The notes beneath the pieces are model-generated. The model saw only the letters and a program-made list of their open reading frames with translations. It ran no database searches and was not told the DNA's origin. Shown here one piece after another: positions 34,225-46,309 of a stretch of DNA of 64,000 nt. The DNA comes from Kappaphycus alvarezii (lineage: Eukaryota > Rhodophyta > Florideophyceae > Gigartinales > Solieriaceae): contig NADL03000640.1 of assembly GCA_002205965.3 (NCBI GenBank), positions 682,001-746,000 of the forward strand, read 5' to 3'. Made by a program: the position numbers and the translations under genes. The first letter of the stretch is position 1. Each line of letters opens with the position of its first letter.

Positions 34225-34620
34225 ACTGTATTTACTGTAATTGGTACTTCATTTACTATACATGTGAATAAATTATTTTTTCTGTCAGTTATATTGCCCT
34301 ACCGCCCTTGTTCCTCCCATTCTGCCCTTGCACCCTACTGTGCTGCCCCGCCCCCAATGCGCATCCGCAAGTACTGTTTTGGCAGCACATTGAAACCCCA
34401 ACTTCGATTTTTTCAGCACTTTACGACCTGTACTTGCCGATCTCCGCCATCTACAGTACAGTACCACACCAAACCTCCTCACTTCCCCACCCGTATTTAC
34501 TGTACATGGTACTGCATTTACTGTATATGTCAATATATTATCTTTTACTGTCAGCTATGCTGCCCTACCGCCCTTTTTTTCGCGCGTTCTGCCCTTATAC
34601 TCTACTGTACTAGTGCCTAT
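34225..34620 (+). repeat. Dispersed TACTGTA-rich repeat, copies 2a and 2b in tandem
   Basis: Two direct copies of a unit about 264 bp apart. Block 34228-34345 (CTGTATTTACTGTAATTGGT ... GTCAGTTATATTGCCCTACC) recurs at 34492-34612 (CGTATTTACTGTACATGGTA ... GTCAGCTATGCTGCCCTACC). The sequence between them (ATGCGCATCCGCAAGTACTG ... CGACCTGTACTTGCCGATCT) matches the copies at 27440-27770 and 46310-46640. No coding content. Chance frames over 34264-34779 are disregarded. Confidence 0.75.
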
Positions 34621-37557
34621 AGGACCTCTGTTCTCTTATTAGAATATTTTTCTCATATGTGGAGTACATTTAGCATTTCTCTTTCAATGCAAGTATTCTT
34701 ACCTCAGCGCTTTTCTTGTCCCTCTACATTATTTCATGGGAGTAGTGGCCGATCAAAACAAACTTTTAAAGATTGTTGACCTCGTTTAAGGCTAGAGCAA
34801 TTTTCCTTCACCAACGTCGGCTCTTGGCAAGAAGTTGTTAAAAAACAGACTTCATTTTGGAAGGAAATATAGTTCGTATTATTATGGGGACTTCATAAAC
34901 GAATGCTCATGTGCAGTAAGCATTACTGCACTCTAACCTATTATAAAAAAATTGTGGTAAAAATTTCGGGATTCCAAAAAATTTGCCTTTCCAAAATGTA
35001 ACGTAAACTGTCCTCATAAGAGGAAAAATTTTGCCTCATACGAGGACAGTTCTATGACGGATAGACACGATTTCTCACTTGATGCAGTTTAAGTCTTATG
35101 TTTGGGGTACTTTTGAACTTTCGACCAATGTTTAGCAAATACTGAATTTTTGACGTGACGTTCCAAGCAGTCTATTGCGCTGCGTATACATTATATTGTG
35201 TACCAGAAATGGTATTAAATATAAATTTCAGCAATATATGTTTGTAAATCGAGATGTAACGTACCCTGGCACCTTTATTGTACAGTTTTCGATAAATTTG
35301 AAATTGCAATAGTCAATATTTGGGGCATGATTGTGAACAAATTTTAAAGCGGTCTTACGGTATTTTGCTTCGCAAATACTGTAGAGATGATGGTTCTTGT
35401 ACATTACTCTTATTTTCTGCAGCCACGCATTATGGTGCATGTATTTCCTAAGTGTTTTCGCAGTCTAGGAAATGTAAAGGTATAATTACGGAGTTTTATC
35501 CGTGATCGAACATCTATCCATGCGTTCTTTTCGATTATCAGATCCTCGCCGTTTGCTCGCTACTATGTGCTACAAATTTGGATCTCGTTCTACTGTGCCT
35601 CATATAATTCACAGTAAACGAACCCCCATCGCTTCCCCATTATCATGTCTTAATGATGTGTTCTCTATACTGTCTTCCTACAAAGGATCTTTCTTGTTAG
35701 TTACCTACTATTTTCTTTTACGAAAGGTGAATAAATGAGATTTAAATAAACGCACATTCGTGCAATTTCCAAAAATGGGACATTTTCTGGATACTAAGAC
35801 GTGTAGGTGCATAGTTTTACAAAGCAAACACGAAGACTTGATTAACATAGCTATGATCGAGAACAAAAATGACAATCAGGTCCAACTTTGAATTCAGGGC
35901 CAGGTCTGTCACAGTTATTATACACTTTACCCCGTTGCACCCAGTGTTCACGGTAGTTATGCTTACATGTCTGGTCGTCTGTTTTGCATCATATACACAA
36001 CTGAAAGGCAATAGCGCACAATGGGTACCAGCATTATAAACGCCAAAAACGCACAATCACATCTATAAATTGTGCGCAGATTCCAAGACACTTAGTATGA
36101 TCTCATTCATTGGTGATAAAGTGCCTGTTAGGCATATATCATTTATCTTTTGTGATAATTACAGTATATCTCACGCAATGGCATGATGTTATGTGTTTCT
36201 TTTAAATGCAGCACAACAGTGAACATATTAAATAAACTAGTACAGTAATCACCAAAGGGCAAGCTGCGGCAGCAGTAATTTCCAACGCAACATGTCTGTT
36301 GTCCAGCCTGCAGCCGGCTTTTTAGGGCAAAAAACAAGCTATTGTGAGATTACTCTATGATAATCTGGGTCAAATCCGACCATATTATCCATGCAGTAAA
36401 TCAACCCACATTTTTCCCCGTACAGGAAAAAATTCCCCTCATGACTCAATTAGAAAGAAGTTTATGTGTGCTTACTGATCATTATCGCAGCCAGTATATA
36501 TAACGTAAACTCTGTGATGCAATAGAAATTTACCAGAGCCATACAAAATATCACGCAACTACAGTAGTGTACACGGAATCCAGTGATAATGTACGTAAAT
36601 CTTTTTCGATAAAGAATGCAGGCAATATCAAAACATAATTTTCATGAATAATATGGCCATGAATATGCTATACAGTTGAAAGAAAAAATTCTCGTCATTT
36701 CTGCTTTATCCGAAGGGAGGGGCAGCTTTGGTATCTGTATTCCCTATGAATGAAAATTTACGGCTATTAGTAACTACTTCCATGAGTTACTCGGTTACTT
36801 CGCCGGCAAAGTACAGTCCCTTGTTCATGATAAATGTACAAAGCGAGCAATTACTGATAACAATTGATGAAGAGATAGCCCGATCACTTTTCACCGTACT
36901 CACGGATAATTTTTCATAGCAGAAAGTTTGAAAAATTCATTAGTGAACCCTTTATTATTAATAGGATGGTTTAATCGCGATCCAGGATAACTGAAATTGT
37001 TTTCCGAGTATGGCTAATTAATTGCCTGTTTCCAAATATAGTACTTGGTTTCCTTACCTGAAATCATACCTAGTATGTCTTGCATGAATAGATACCCATG
37101 AAAAAGTACCTAACGGAACTTTACGGTACAATAAGGTCAACCTACATTCATGAAGTTCAGAACGTTAGATCGTCATTTCACTGTATTTCCTAATACGCAC
37201 TCATTTGCGTACGCACCGCTAATTATGTACTTCTCTGCTAATCACAAGTCAGTCTACAGAGAATTTATCAATTTTTACATTATAATAATAAATAACTATT
37301 AAAAGAGTAGCTAGTTTTAGACAATCTTAAACATCTATACCTCGCGATATTATAGCCTGCGAATAACCTACGAGGCTGCCTAGTACACATTAAAGATACA
37401 TCGTTTCTATGGAGGATTCGTTCTAAAACGGACCACGCTTTGCGACTCTCACCTCAATAGAGGGGCTAAGGAGTTACCTTCGAATTTTTTGCGTACCATA
37501 CAATCATTAACATCCTTTACGCTTGCTTTTCTTCCCTGGCAGACCATTCACGCACAT
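34621..37557. other. Long AT-rich stretch without a recognisable gene
   Basis: Almost 3 kb with short open frames only and no domain signature on either strand. It contains the piggyBac-type end at 35008-35070 and scattered TACAGTA/TACTGTA words. A run at 36728-36919 (+) is open for 63 codons without recognisable features. Confidence 0.5.
35008..35070 (-). repeat. Relic of a piggyBac-family terminus
   Basis: On the minus strand this reads TCGTGTCTATCCG, a short spacer, CTGTCCTCGTATGAGGC, another spacer, then CCTCTTATGAGGACAG. The left end of the piggyBac element at 51.7 kb has the same order: AGTGTCTATCCGACCA, CTGTCCTCATATGAGG, CACACTT, then TGTCCTCATATGAGGACAA. No transposase sequence is near it. 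It is probably a solo end or a decayed non-autonomous derivative. Confidence 0.6.
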
Positions 37558-38553
37558 ATGGACGAGCCTCGTCAAAACGCTACACCTACCGCAAATGCAA
37601 CTGACGAAACTGTGAGACAGCTTTGTCTTCGCATCCTGTCTACAATGATACACTGGGCAAAATACAGGATGAGATGAATAGGAACAGGAATATAACTCCA
37701 GATCACCTGTTAGCTTCGGTATTTCCTCTAAAATTTGTGCATAGGCGATACCAGGGTGAGCCCATGTGGGCATGTGTTTCATGTACAATGTTGGAAGATG
37801 CTATTCGAATGTTGAGTGGAAGGCTTCCGACGAAAATTAACTCTTTTCTTCGAAAAATAGCTACTTTTACTCGAGAAAAAACAGTCTCACAAGGAAATTG
37901 GAACTGAGGAAACCATTTCAATTGATTGTCCGTGTTGCATATGTTCACTTTGGTCCGACGATCTCATCAACGCTGCTAACGTTGCTAACGTTGCCTCACC
38001 AATAATCAAGATTGACGACCACGAAATTCCGGGAAGCATTCATGGCATTTCAACTGCCCCTCAAGACCAAAGGGTTATTGAATCACAATTATCCGGAGAA
38101 GACATAACAATGGCATCGGATTTTTTCATGCTTCAGAAACTCTGTTTTTAATCGGTCTCTCCCATTGTGCGTCTGGTTCTTAGACTGTAATTGTTTCCCG
38201 ACACCCAAAATTCACTCGAAATTCATCTAAATAATTGTCATGGGAGGGCAGAGGAGAAAATAAAGCAAATTTATGATTTAAAACTGGATCTTGTTCAAGC
38301 AAAAGAAGCCTCTGTGGAGACTTGTGAGAAAGAACTAAAAGATCGAAGCGATATTATTACAATTAGGGAGAATGGAATATCGGCAAAAGAAGAAACGTTG
38401 ACGCGATTTGAGTATGTATTGAAAGAAAAAGAAGAAGAAACCCTTACAATTTTACAAAACTGCAAGAATATTTCAACCACGCTCAACTATTATTTGATAA
38501 AATCTGTACTGATAGTTATTTTATTAAGGGTAGTCAAAAACAGGTTCCAGTAG
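37558..38553 (+). pseudogene. Decayed gene with Cys-rich and C2H2-like motifs and a coiled coil
   Basis: The + strand begins at ATG 37558 (MDEPRQNATPTANATDETVR). It continues in a second frame (37650-37907: NITPDHLLASVFPLKFVHRR, GEPMWACVSCTMLEDAIRML) and a third (37908-38149: ISIDCPCCICSLWSDDLINA). After a break it ends in 38191-38553 (FPDTQNSLEIHLNNCHGRAE and a long Glu/Lys-rich coiled coil). CNC-LFPDTQNSLEIHLNNCH has C2H2 finger spacing. WACVSC and CPCCIC suggest further metal-binding sites. About three frame changes separate the parts, and some could be unrecognised introns. The function is unknown. The composition suggests a nuclear DNA- or protein-binding factor. Confidence 0.4.
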
Positions 38554-39079
38554 CTCAAGTGGATTTGTTCCAGGGCCTTTCGAGAAAAGAAGCCCACCTA
38601 TTCGTCCTAATGCAAGTATGAAAAATGATTACGAAAGTGATGAAATCATTCAAATTGAGAGTGAGTTCACGTGTATATCGAATAAGCGTCACAAGATGTG
38701 AGGTACTTCCAAGTACATCACGACAGCGTATATCTACCTAGTTGCCAATACTTGCTTTAAATTCCAAAACTTAAAACTTAATGAATCTTTTCCGGTTCGA
38801 TTGTGTTTCTATTGCTGCGTAATCCTTTTTCGCTTTCTATACTCAGATGCAGTGTACACAATTTTGGCGAGTTCCTGCGCATAGCCCACGGTTGTTCCAT
38901 TTAGTGCATTCTATTCCAATCAACCACCCTTGCAGGAAAAACTGACGGATGGGATCCACACCGCCGTCCAGGAAGTGACCCCAAAAGGTAATAGTAGAAC
39001 CTAAGTAATCAGGGACTCAACACCGCTTCAAAGAGCAAAAGGATGGGTGCTCTGCGCCCCGGGTCTGTGCCTTAAATAT

Positions 39080-39445
39080 GCCATCGAGCTGCGACATTTC
39101 TCCAGCTAGCAGCAATATTACTGTCAAACCCCTCTTTTCGCTACTGGCACACCGTTTCCAACGAGAAATTGCCCGGAGATTCTCAACCCCCACAGGGATC
39201 ACCTATTGCATTGCATACATGGACGGGAACGTCTGCACTGCCACGACTGCCAATTCTGGGTGCTCGCCACATTTTTGCAGAAGGCCGCTCGCCGCCCGAC
39301 TGTGGAACATAGCCCGCTCGGGCAGTGCAGAACCAGGCCCTACATCAATGCTCTAGGCTGCAATGGGGATACTGACTTCTTCGGGGTCACTTTCAGGGAT
39401 TTTTTTAAAATAGTAAAACCCCTAGCAATTCCCTCTTTGCTCCTT
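39080..39445 (+). mobile_element. RLE-LINE fragment (endonuclease end only)
   Basis: The + frame 39206-39460 has HCIHGRERLHCHDCQF, LQKAARRPTVEHSPLGQCRT and GDTDFFGVTFRDF. These align with the C-terminal part of the LINE at 15.4-19.0 kb (LHCLHGGERTRRHDCQ, KAARHPVINPREG, GTDFFNVTF). Just upstream a second frame keeps part of the CCHC region. It is a 5'-truncated or deletion-trimmed relic with no RT left. Confidence 0.72.
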
Positions 39446-39520
39446 TTTGGCTCGAAATAAAAAACTCTGTTAGTAGCGCCATTCAACTACTTTAATAGTT
39501 GATACATGCGTTAGACTGTA

Positions 39521-40917
39521 TTAAGTTCTCACCAGTGCAAATATTTGTAACAATAGTATTGAATCAATTAATATAAGAGATTCCTGCATTCCCTCTTCCT
39601 TATTCGATGATTTATTTACATTTGCATAATCGCTACACTGAGGTTGATCACTTTTATTGTAAGTGATACTATTCCCTCCACCATGGTTTTGAAAAAACTC
39701 TCTATACAATTTCGACAGTGTGCTCCAGATAAAGTCGTCATTTTCAGTCTCCAACAAGACGCGCAACATTTTCAAGCGAATGGCCTCAAGTCTTCACATT
39801 TTCGGACAGTGCAGAATCTTTCAAATCCAAACAAAGCCCGTGACATTGTTTGTATGCGACCGTTCTCTCCATTAGTCTTCATTAGTGCTTCACCAAGCTT
39901 CCGTGAAACATCTTCTCTAATTTCATAGTCACTCCTCCGACAACTAATATTCTGACGTTTCTTCGATTTGAAAAATGATGGAATAGAAGATCAAGTACGC
40001 TTCGGAGCCACTTTCTTCTCCTTAGTACTCCCCTAAAGTTACGTTAAGGTCTTATGTGTCGACTTTTCCAGGACTCCGAGCCCAATTCATTCAATCTAAC
40101 GTTGTCCAATTCTTTCAACTGTTTCACAGCAATTCCAGGAATCAATCCAACACCACAACTATTGTTCACTACCTTATTCTGATTTTCCACTCCATCACTG
40201 TTGTGAAAGCAGAGAACTTTAGTGCTCCCGTTCATTCTTGAGTAAATGGGCGCAACCATGCACTTTATACTGTGTCTTACAACCTATGAAACCAATTGCG
40301 GATCAATTTCCCTCACAACTGCTATCCTTGTATCTGCATCTTCTATGTTAGAAGCATGTCTCAGGTTGTATATAGCGTTCCGCAACTGAGTAGACATCAC
40401 ACTTCCCACTTTTCTGGCCCTAGTTTTACTGTCATGGTCGAAATGAACATCATTACCTCTCATTACTGATTCAATATGAAGTTCTTTTGATGACCCTGTT
40501 GTGTCTTCTAAGGACAATGAAATTCGCTGTACTTCCACAGACTCAAAATCAGTGGATATGCCGCGGACATCAATGGCTGTTGTATCGAATTTTGAGCCCA
40601 TTTGAACATATGGAACCTTAATTCTACGTTTAAGTAGCCTTTCCTTGTTTGATTTCTCTTCCGACTCAAATATCTGGCATAAGCTAGGCGTATTTGTTCA
40701 AAGAACATTGACCAGCCAGCCCTGTACCCTTCGATAGGGAGTCTTGAAACCAGGAAACGTCCAACAACCACAGCTTTTGCTCCCACAGCTTCACATTAAT
40801 TGCGAGCGGGGCGATAGCTTGAAGTAGAACAACTTCGATAGCCGCGAGGTTGTGTTTATTGCTGACCATGATGGTCCTTTTAGGGTGATACCGTGCGGGC
40901 TCAAACTGTGATCTCAA
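39521..40917 (-). pseudogene. Decayed gene of unknown function
   Basis: Successive (-) frames share a coding look. They include FEPARYHPKRTIMVSNKHN and EVVLLQAIAPLAINVKLW (40917-40684), then AVVVGRFLVSRLPIEGYRA and MFFEQIRLAYARYLSRKRN (40786-40508). Next are IDVRGISTDFESVEVQRISL and MSTQLRNAIYNLRHASNIED (40601-40284), SKLYREFFQNHGGGNSITYN near 39650, and a segment around 39780-39920 with RKLGEALMKTNGENGRI. I do not recognise a family. The amphipathic helical content and the absence of repeats make a former cellular or element-encoded protein more likely than chance. Several breaks separate the frames. Confidence 0.35.
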
Positions 40918-41409
40918 AATAAAAACTGGCCACGTAGCAACGTGTCTGGGAGGCCGACGAAGCAGGCTGATTGGGGTAAATCGTTAGTAGAAGAGATACT
41001 CAGAACCAACTACCCCAAGAAGGAGGTGTTGCGAGCGACAGAAGTGCTACCGTGGTATAGTTGAACGAACAAAAAGAAATGTTTATGGAAGAGAGTTGAG
41101 AGGGCTACAAGCAAGTATGGAAGGGGCAGAGTCTACCACGGATGCTCTGTGACCAGCTTAGGAAAAATATTTCTTGGGTCTGAAGTTGACTCTCAAATCC
41201 CTACTACTCGGAGCTTGACTTGAAGTTGTCTGACAACTAGCTTGAGCTCTCCATGAGGAAGCAGTTTACTCAGCTTATATAGAATTTTTTGCTAACCCTA
41301 AAGTCTCACAAAAAAATAATAAGAACCATAAAATGCACCAAATGGAATCGTGTGAACGAGAAAGACTAACAGCAGATACTATTAGGATAAATATCTAGAT
41401 TTTTTCCTT

Positions 41410-42049
41410 AATATCTTACTCTTCTATATGAGAGCCAAACAGTCCCGCCAAGATATCCATCCCACCCAGGCAGTCCACCGAAATATCCGCGAACGGCCTA
41501 GAATTCTCCATTGCCTCCTGCGAAATATCTAGATCACTGAGGACGCCCCCATCCGGTTCAAGAGTCGGGACTATCTGGTTCATATTTTCTGGCTCCTTCC
41601 CCACTAATCCAGCACTTTCCATTGTTTCCCTCCTCCTCATCCTCCTCATTTTCCTCTTCACTCCTCTCTTCATATTCGTCAGAAGAGTCAGAGATCACAA
41701 TTACTCCCTTAGTCTCCCCTTCATTCTCCATGGGAGCCCCAACACCGTTATACACTAGTGGCTCCCACGGATCCACGCAGTCCTCCTCTTCTTCCTCCTC
41801 TTCCTTCTCTGCATCTTCTGCCAGCTCGAAGCAGTTACGGCGGACCCATTCCCAATCGCGTTCCTGGTCCAACCTTCTACAGTAATCATCGTAGTCAGTT
41901 GGACAATTTTCCATCAGAGCCAAAGCGTTGAGTGGACGACGGCCTCGGTATGACTTAGTGATGGTGGGGGAAGGGCGGAGGTTGTTCATGTTAAGGGCCA
42001 AAAGAAGGGGTGAGCTGATAGGGTAGTTGATGGCGGGGGGTTTCCTCAA
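41410..42049 (-). CDS. Acidic protein with a SUMO-interaction-like motif, unknown function
   Basis: An open frame from ATG at 42049 runs 163 codons (MRKPPAINYPISSPLLLALN ...) with an aromatic/basic segment (YCRRLDQERDWEWVRRNCF), a Glu tract (EDAEKEEEEEEEDCVDPWEP) and GVIVISDSSDEYEERSEEEN. The V-I-V-I core followed by Ser/Asp/Glu is the classic form of a SUMO-interaction motif. The frame ends at 41558. An overlapping frame continues to about 41416 with MESAGLVGKEPENMNQIVPT and SDLDISQEAMENSRPFADI, which has better protein character. The true product may therefore involve a frameshift or a small intron near 41620-41670. A TATTTAAAG word lies about 20-30 bp upstream of the ATG. No family recognised. 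Confidence 0.45.
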
Positions 42050-45000
42050 AGAAGTCGATTTCGAACTTTAAATACTGCGACGTCTTCGAAAAGTAAGACG
42101 ACCTTGGACATGTACAGTAACGGCACCTATTAATGACACAGGATCTTAAAATAAAAAATCAACCCATGATTTTGCGACACTCATCCAAATGCAAAATATC
42201 TTGCAAAATCAGAAACTGTAAAAATATCTTCCAAATTCCGATACTGTATACAATTTTGGTCCTCCTCTAGATTTTTTTTTCGTTGCGAATTTGCGCACAT
42301 CACAGGCCACAAAAAACCGTTCAGATAAAATAGGACACTCATGACATGAGTTTCCATGTCCAATGCAGCAAACTCAATCACAAACAGTGTCCGGTATGGT
42401 AAATGATATCAGTAACCAAGTCTGATAAAACACGTATGACCGTAACGGGGAGGCCAAGGGCCAGTCCCCAAGGAGGACACATCAATTGGTTCCTAGTGAG
42501 ACTATGTCGGATTTCTCTCAAGCCTGCAGTACCGTTCGGAGTACCACCGCCCTGGGGGAAAAGGATCTCCTATAAGACTATGCCGGATTTTCCGGAACCC
42601 AGATACCGCTCGGAGAACCTTAACCGTGCGGAGCCGGTTACAACATTGAAGATTTTTCTGTCTGGTTTCGATTTTATATATATACAAGTCCTTGTCCAAA
42701 GGATCTCTCCTATCACCAGTACTTTACTTAGAGGTTGCATCTCCAGAAAAAATTATGAAGTAGCAGTATTGCGGAGCATTGATTCGGAAGCGAGCAGGAC
42801 CAACATCCAGAAATTCTTCTATTGATAATTATGTCTGTGACATTTTCGATGCCTCCCATACAACTGTCTCTCTCTTATATGCACAGATACTACCTCGCCT
42901 ATATAACGTACAAAAGAAATTGGTTCATTATGGGTCTAAATCTTTGATTTGAATGTGCGACTATCGGATTATGCGCCTCGAACAATCTTCATTCCTTTAA
43001 ATGGATAGTAATACATTTTATAACGGCTTATATTTGTAGATCGATTATTTTCGTACTATACTTAAATTCAATTCAGTGTTTTGAGAGCATCAGTATGGTT
43101 CCTACTTAGTCAGGCCAAACAGTACGATTATTTCGTCGCATACTCATAATGACTAAAACCAAACTACAATTTCTCATTCTTACTAGTTTCACCCGTCATC
43201 AATTTCCTATCCATATATTCTCCCTCCTACACACTAGGCAATTTAGTGCCCTATATCTTTCTTAAATACACTCGTAAATTTATGGGGCACATTTGATCGG
43301 ATCTAATTTATCAGTGAAGACAAATTAAATTTCATGTTCTGGAAAAGTACCATGTCAAGTATGATACGTCTCTCCTGCTTTCATTACTGATGAATTTTTG
43401 AGGTCTCCTTTTTTGTCACGAATCCATAAAAAATTTGACTACATTCCGCTGGAAATGATTTGAAATACAGTTTTTATCAATGTTCATAATGTCGTTACTT
43501 GTATCAGGGAAATCAAAATTTTTGTGATTGACTCCCTCCCTCCCTGATTACATGGGTTAAATATCACTATCATAATCTTCTTTATCATATTCATGGATTG
43601 AATTGACAATCCCTCACTCTGACTTCGCTAAATAACACCTTTTTTTCTAATGCAGGAAGCTGAGTACTGTACCTTCTTGAGTAATTTCATAACCGCACTC
43701 CATATGCATACTTCTTCTTTTCAATTGTCGTAAGCTCTTTAGCGCTTTCGAACAATTTACCATGGTTGGCCAGCCCGCTCAACTTACCAAATGCATCGAA
43801 ACGACGAAACACAGAAGATACAATTCCATCATGGCGTCTTTTGCCCGAAGTAGAATAGTACTCATCCCTATCACCACCCTCTGCGGATGGAACCCGGGCT
43901 CCCGAGCATTCCTAACTGAAATCGCATGAAACTTCGCTACGAGGTTAATTTGGCCATATGGAACGGGTTATGATAAAACGGCATGCCGTTGTGGCAATGG
44001 CCTTGAGTGCAGCGTGTATGTTGTTTCATGTCACCGCGGCAGCGACCTGCAGCGCATTTTGGTTGTTTAATGACCCCAACCAGTTTTCTAGCGAGTCCAC
44101 GACTTCCCGCAGATTGGTTATCCGTAATTTTATACCTTTCCCATCACACCTCCCAAGTAACACCTGGCCCCACTTTTTATGCATTGTAACAGAAAGGCCG
44201 GCTTCTCATAAATTATTTCAATTTATTGTCCTTAGAATACGTTCAAATTTTCAAGTCTAAATTTTGTCTCCGTTTTTCCCTTTTTCGGCTCAAGTTTACT
44301 GTTCGGACACCTAGGTTATATACTAATGAAAGCGAATCAAAACTGTAAAATTGCATCGAAAGAAAATATTTCTACGTACAATGCATGTATTTATGGAGTT
44401 TCTTTGTGCAACCGACTATAGGTACAAACTAATGTGTAGTGTAATCTTCTATGCTACTTTTTTGCAACTCGGATCACTGAAATACGTATTACAAGCTTAT
44501 TACTGATCATCTACTGCCACTTATTCAACTAAATTTTCAAACGTTACCTTCGATATCTTCCAAATTCACAATCAATGGACGTCTAATTACTCATTTCTAT
44601 ATGCAGCCGGGTCGATATTTCTGTCCAAATCACCCGTTCAATATTTGGTTTTTGCATTTCTCGACGAAAAATTTGGTGACCCTGCTGTTCATTCGGTATG
44701 AGATTATACAAATATTTTATTTTGAAATTCACCTTTTTTGATGAGCCTGATTCTGTGTCTTTATGTCTGTGAGCTATTTGAGATTTGCTCAAATCATCAT
44801 ATAAAAGAAACAGTACCATGTTATCGGAGAAATTAAAAGAGTAGTATTATTATTATTGTAGAGTGACCTGGTACAGTACTCTTTTGGGTGAAATATTATA
44901 GAATATCTTACCTGTAAACATAAAGCACTTCAAAAGTGGCCTACAGTCGGTTCTCTAGCCATTCTTTTGCTATCCCTCATCTATCAACTGTCCCCAATTT

Positions 45001-45990
45001 TCATGCATGCAAATCTTCCATAATTCCCCCTTCGCACAGGGTCTACGGAGACCAATGAGAAGGAAAAGCAAGGTCTGACACTTTTGCATGTCACAACGAC
45101 AGCAGTTCCAAATAAAACTTTCTTGAAGGCTGGCCTCAAAGTACTGTACGAATTTGAAAATGGCTTAAAGTTGTGTATGTAAGCCTTTTTCAATACGAAG
45201 AATCAATCCGAAAACAGCTGGCCTTACTTTCGAGACTTCTAACACTGTAAGCTTCCCATCCAGCAAATAAATCACATAGTCACCATTTTGAGAGTTTTTA
45301 TTAGCGAAAACTGCTATTCGAGGATATCTTACACAGCTGCAACTCGATTCCTGTTACCCTTCTCTCCGTTTCCAATTTGTAGAAAGGCTTCTGATCACGG
45401 GGTGCATTTTCAATAGGTAGACAACAGTTTCCTCCCTGTTCAGTTCGAACATTTAAGCCGTTAGGAGTACATATACAATATCGCTGCGAACTATTTAAGT
45501 TTTTTTTGATTTCTACGCGCACGATCCCTCATACTTTTACAATCTTCTCTCAAATTTCCTTGATATCACTTCTAAGAATTGCAATAACCAATCTTCAATC
45601 CAGAGTCCACATTCACCTTTCCTTCCAGGTGGGACGCTACCAGGGATGAAATAATTAAGACATTTGATTATTATATTCGACAAGTATAAAGGTATGACGC
45701 TGCTTGCTATAGGGTAGTAAGTAATTTTGTGTAAAAGAATTTATTTATTTTCGTCGGGAATATGGCTAGAAAACCCTGTATTTGGAGTCCCTCTGATTTC
45801 GTTTGTGACTGTGACAAAGATAGAACTCATATTCTCTTCTTTTTCACTCTCTGAAAAGCTTAAACGTCGATTTTTTTGAGAATCTACAGAAATACCAGTG
45901 TTTGGTAGCTAGTTCGCCCAGCAGGCATAGGCTCGTTCCAGTTCCAATATCTACGCTCCGAGGGTATCACACCGACCGGTTCTTTTTTAT
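42050..45990. other. AT-rich stretch, no confident gene
   Basis: It holds a GC-richer island at 42430-42700 with a 76-bp imperfect tandem repeat, and otherwise AT-rich sequence. (-) frames at 44583-44819 (QIFRREMQKPNIERVIWTEI) and 45301-45522 (GIELQLCKISSNSS) may be decayed coding, but nothing is identifiable. The + frame at 43958-44260 begins with a hydrophobic stretch and is considered chance. Confidence 0.45.
42500..42650 (+). repeat. 76-bp imperfect tandem repeat in a GC-rich island
   Basis: GACTATGTCGGATTT at 42500 recurs as GACTATGCCGGATTT at 42576, each followed about 20 bp later by ACCGTTCGGAGTACC or ACCGCTCGGAGAACC. The island stands out from the AT-rich surroundings and is followed by TTTTATATATATACAAG (about 42668-42684). 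It could be the remnant of an LTR or element end, but no partner copy was found. Confidence 0.55.
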
Positions 45991-45999
45991 TGCGGAAGT

Positions 46000-46300
46000 G
46001 ACACGATCGACAGTCAGCCAAGCCTTGGACTAATACTCCAGCGTTAGGGCCATCCTCTTTCAGCGACGCATCACTTTGAATGTCCAAGTGCAGGAGATAA
46101 CAGCAATTCCTCATCCCATTGGCACGCTCGCGGCTTGTCCCCACGCCTGTCTCTACCCTAGGAGGTTGGCAACCCCAGTCACATGCTTTCGTCATTTAAA
46201 TTGCGAGGAACGTCGCTGTGCGAGCGATGGAGACTTTTGGGAGGGTACGTTCCGTCTTTATGCAGAAGCACGCCGCGCCATTCGTAACGTCTAATGCTAG
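46000..46300 (+). mobile_element. RLE-LINE fragment (extreme C-terminus)
   Basis: The + strand reads LVPTPVSTLGGWQPQSHAF and, after a stop, IARNVAVRAMETFGRV. These align with LVPVPISTLGGWHPDAHALL and VARNVATRARETYPKVKEIL of the LINE at 15.4 kb (about 15735-15600). It is a short relic of the same family in the opposite orientation. Confidence 0.75.
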
Positions 46301-46309
46301 ATGACTTCT

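Noticed and set aside
34264-34779. 171-codon + strand frame
   Set aside because: It lies inside a tandemly duplicated non-coding repeat; the open frame follows from the low stop density of the repeated sequence.
41622-41885. Ser-rich + strand frame
   Set aside because: It is the antisense of the Glu tract of the acidic ORF at 41410-42049.
43958-44260. Possible secreted protein (hydrophobic N-terminus then Cys)
   Set aside because: A single short frame in AT-rich spacer, two overlapping frames equally open, no conserved motif and no splice or promoter support.
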